A stretch of 64,000 nt of DNA from Pseudomonas sp. (GTDB taxonomy: Bacteria > Pseudomonadota > Gammaproteobacteria > Pseudomonadales > Pseudomonadaceae). The translations under genes were made by a program, and so were the position numbers. This document shows positions 62,645 through 64,000 of this stretch, piece after piece. Position 1 is the first letter of the stretch; each line of letters begins with the position of its first letter. The stretch is taken from positions 31,892-95,891 of the forward strand of contig NZ_JAUYNT010000042.1 of the NCBI RefSeq assembly GCF_030698175.1, given 5' to 3'. The notes below the pieces were generated by a model. That model was given only the letters and a program-made list of their open reading frames with translations, had not been told where the DNA came from and searched no databases.

Positions 62645-63664
62645 ATGATGAAACTCCCGGCACTTACTGGCGAACTGGAAGACTGGAGCAGCCTGAACAG
62701 CAGCATCGGCTTCCCCGAACTGCTGATCGGCAACGGTGCGAGCTTGGCGGTGTGGCGCAAGTTCGCTTACTTCTCGCTGTTTGACGAAGCCCAAACCACC
62801 AAGAACAGCCCCCTCAGCCCAACCGAATTGAGCGTGTTCCGGGCGCTGGATACCAGCAACTTCGAGCAAGTGCTCAGCGCGCTGAAGAACAGCATCCGGG
62901 TCAATGCCGCGCTGACCATCAACTCGTCTTCGCCGCGGCTTCGCTACTTCGCCATCAAGGAAGCGCTGATCCACGCCGTGCGCTCGGTGCATATCCCCTG
63001 GAGCCAGATGCAGGCATCCAGCCTGACGCGCATCAACAGCGCACTCAGTCAGTATCAGACCGTTTATTCCGGCAATTACGACCTGCTCAACTACTGGGCT
63101 GTGATGCAGGCCCCGAACGCTTTCGAAAATCTGTTCCGTGGCCCGGACTCGACTTTTGAGCTCGGCAACAGCGAGCGTCAGGGCAATACCACACGCCTGC
63201 TGTACCTGCACGGCGGCATGCACTTGGTGAAAAACCTCGATGGCAGCGCGCGCATGCTCACCTCATCGGAAAGCACTTTGCTGGCCAGTTTTGCCATCAA
63301 TCTCTTGGGTGATATCCCGCTGTTTGTCAGCGAAGGCAGTGCCGAGGACAAGCTCAAAGCCATTCGCAGTTCCGACTACCTGTCGTTCTGCTACAGCCAG
63401 TTGGCTCAGCCCAAGGACAGGCTGTGCATCTTTGGCCATAAACTGGCGGCGCAAGACCAGCACTTAGTCCGGGCGTTGCAGCAGGCCGGGCTGAAGACCT
63501 TGGCCATCTCGGTCTATCCGCACAACCCGCAGTTTATCCAGCAGCAGAAGCAGCACTTCGCCAACCTGTTTGCCGGTCAGAACATGGAGCTACGTTTCTT
63601 TGATGCGCTGAGCCACCCGCTGGGCAATACCGAGTTGCGCGTCGCAATCACGCCGCCGCAATAA
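62645..63664 (+). CDS. DUF4917 protein with a SIR2-like fold
   Basis: A 339-residue protein starting MMKLPALTGELEDWSSLNSS. LLIGNGASLAVWRKFAYFSL resembles the nucleotide loop of SIR2-like domains. TRLLYLHGGMHLVKN carries the His-Gly pair, and DRLCIFGHKLAAQDQHLVRA then LAISVYPHN match the distal part of the SIR2_2 fold. Proteins of this fold often use NAD and some act in phage defence. Here no TIR, helicase or other defence gene is next to it; neighbours are FKBP and a ribbon-helix-helix gene. NADase activity is inference. Two adjacent ATGs (62645, 62648) are possible starts. Confidence 0.8.
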   Translation: MMKLPALTGELEDWSSLNSSIGFPELLIGNGASLAVWRKFAYFSLFDEAQTTKNSPLSPTELSVFRALDTSNFEQVLSALKNSIRVNAALTINSSSPRLRYFAIKEALIHAVRSVHIPWSQMQASSLTRINSALSQYQTVYSGNYDLLNYWAVMQAPNAFENLFRGPDSTFELGNSERQGNTTRLLYLHGGMHLVKNLDGSARMLTSSESTLLASFAINLLGDIPLFVSEGSAEDKLKAIRSSDYLSFCYSQLAQPKDRLCIFGHKLAAQDQHLVRALQQAGLKTLAISVYPHNPQFIQQQKQHFANLFAGQNMELRFFDALSHPLGNTELRVAITPPQ

Positions 63665-63669
63665 ACCGG

Positions 63670-63972
63670 TTATTGACTGATTGAGCGCACCAGGCTTAAT
63701 TCCGCCGACCCACGGCGCTGGCTGAGGTAACGGGTGCAGCTGACGCGCAGGAATGAAGCGAAGTTGACCACCTCGCCACGGTAATCCATGACCTCGTCAT
63801 AGAGCTTGGTGATCAGCTGATTGGTGGTCATGCCATCGACCTCGGCAATCTCGCGCAGAATGTCCCAGAACTGGTTCTCCAGACGCAGCGTGGTGACCAC
63901 GCCACGAATGCGCAGCGAACGGGCGCGGGATTCGTAAAGGATCGGATCGGCTTTGACATAAAGCTCGCACAT
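63670..63972 (-). CDS. Ribbon-helix-helix domain protein
   Basis: A 100-residue protein starting MCELYVKADPILYESRARSL. RIRGVVTTLRLENQFWDILR then EIAEVDGMTTNQLITKLYDE reads as a ribbon-helix-helix DNA-binding fold of the family usually called ribbon-helix-helix domain-containing protein. It may regulate nearby genes. Its stop lies 5 bp after the convergent DUF4917 stop. No toxin partner was seen before the window edge. Confidence 0.8.
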   Translation of the reverse strand: MCELYVKADPILYESRARSLRIRGVVTTLRLENQFWDILREIAEVDGMTTNQLITKLYDEVMDYRGEVVNFASFLRVSCTRYLSQRRGSAELSLVRSISQ

Positions 63973-64000
63973 GGCAGCTCGCCTCTCTAGTGCTGGGGCC

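Noticed and set aside
1..64000. CRISPR arrays, prophage genes, insertion sequences with transposase, rRNA or tRNA genes
   Set aside because: No regularly spaced direct repeats, phage or transposase protein motifs, or RNA-gene signatures were seen on either strand.

Overview
The window reads as chromosome of a Pseudomonas-type gammaproteobacterium. It is GC-rich, densely coded on both strands, and carries short palindromic REP-like repeats between genes. Several markers point the same way: an MvaT-type nucleoid protein next to sbcB and purU, a membrane malate:quinone oxidoreductase, a PctA-like chemoreceptor, and an Anr-type box before a universal stress protein. Gene order in several blocks matches what I remember of P. 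aeruginosa (the azlCD/GNAT/sensor-kinase end; mqo to uraA; hemH and its epimerase neighbour; purU-mvaT-sbcB through the MoxR/DUF58 operon to pykA, a diguanylate cyclase and fumarase). That comparison is from memory and no search was run.

Layout. 1-6163: partial MFS/acyltransferase gene, azlCD exporter, GNAT acetyltransferase and a very large transporter-fused hybrid histidine kinase. 6293-11055: a two-gene molybdoenzyme operon (catalytic subunit plus a fused DmsB-DmsC electron-transfer/anchor subunit) and a small unknown gene. 11502-13541: CHASE4-GGDEF diguanylate cyclase. 13596-18890: a cluster of exported proteins (YtcJ-like amidohydrolase, Tat-type agmatine-deiminase-like enzyme, polyamine-binding protein, remnant of a probable carbon-nitrogen hydrolase) with a divergent LysR regulator. 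19197-30704: lipoprotein, mqo, lytic transglycosylase, SulP transporter, cupin-hpt pair, TRIC-like channel, small unknown proteins, a YoaK-type membrane protein and the upp-uraA uracil salvage pair.

30860-41248: MFS transporter, hemH with a TIGR01777 epimerase, a divergent renalase-like flavoprotein, an amino-acid-type chemoreceptor, purU, mvaT and sbcB. 41380-49301: a co-directional membrane/MoxR/DUF58 run whose genes mostly overlap by ATGA. 49321-55946: PilZ protein, small envelope proteins, a TetR regulator with a palindromic operator candidate and its membrane-protein neighbour, an outer-membrane-type lipoprotein, a tandem universal stress protein and pyruvate kinase. 56013-63972: enoyl-CoA hydratase, a MITE-like repeat, a ferredoxin reductase overlapping a SadC-like diguanylate cyclase, class I fumarase, an SH3 membrane protein, FKBP isomerase, a SIR2-like DUF4917 protein and a ribbon-helix-helix protein.

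Most of the window is core metabolism and housekeeping. The less ordinary parts are the molybdoenzyme without a Tat signal, the exported agmatine/polyamine cluster, two MITE-like elements, two palindromic operator candidates and the orphan SIR2-like protein. I saw no rRNA or tRNA gene, CRISPR array, transposase, integrase or phage gene.
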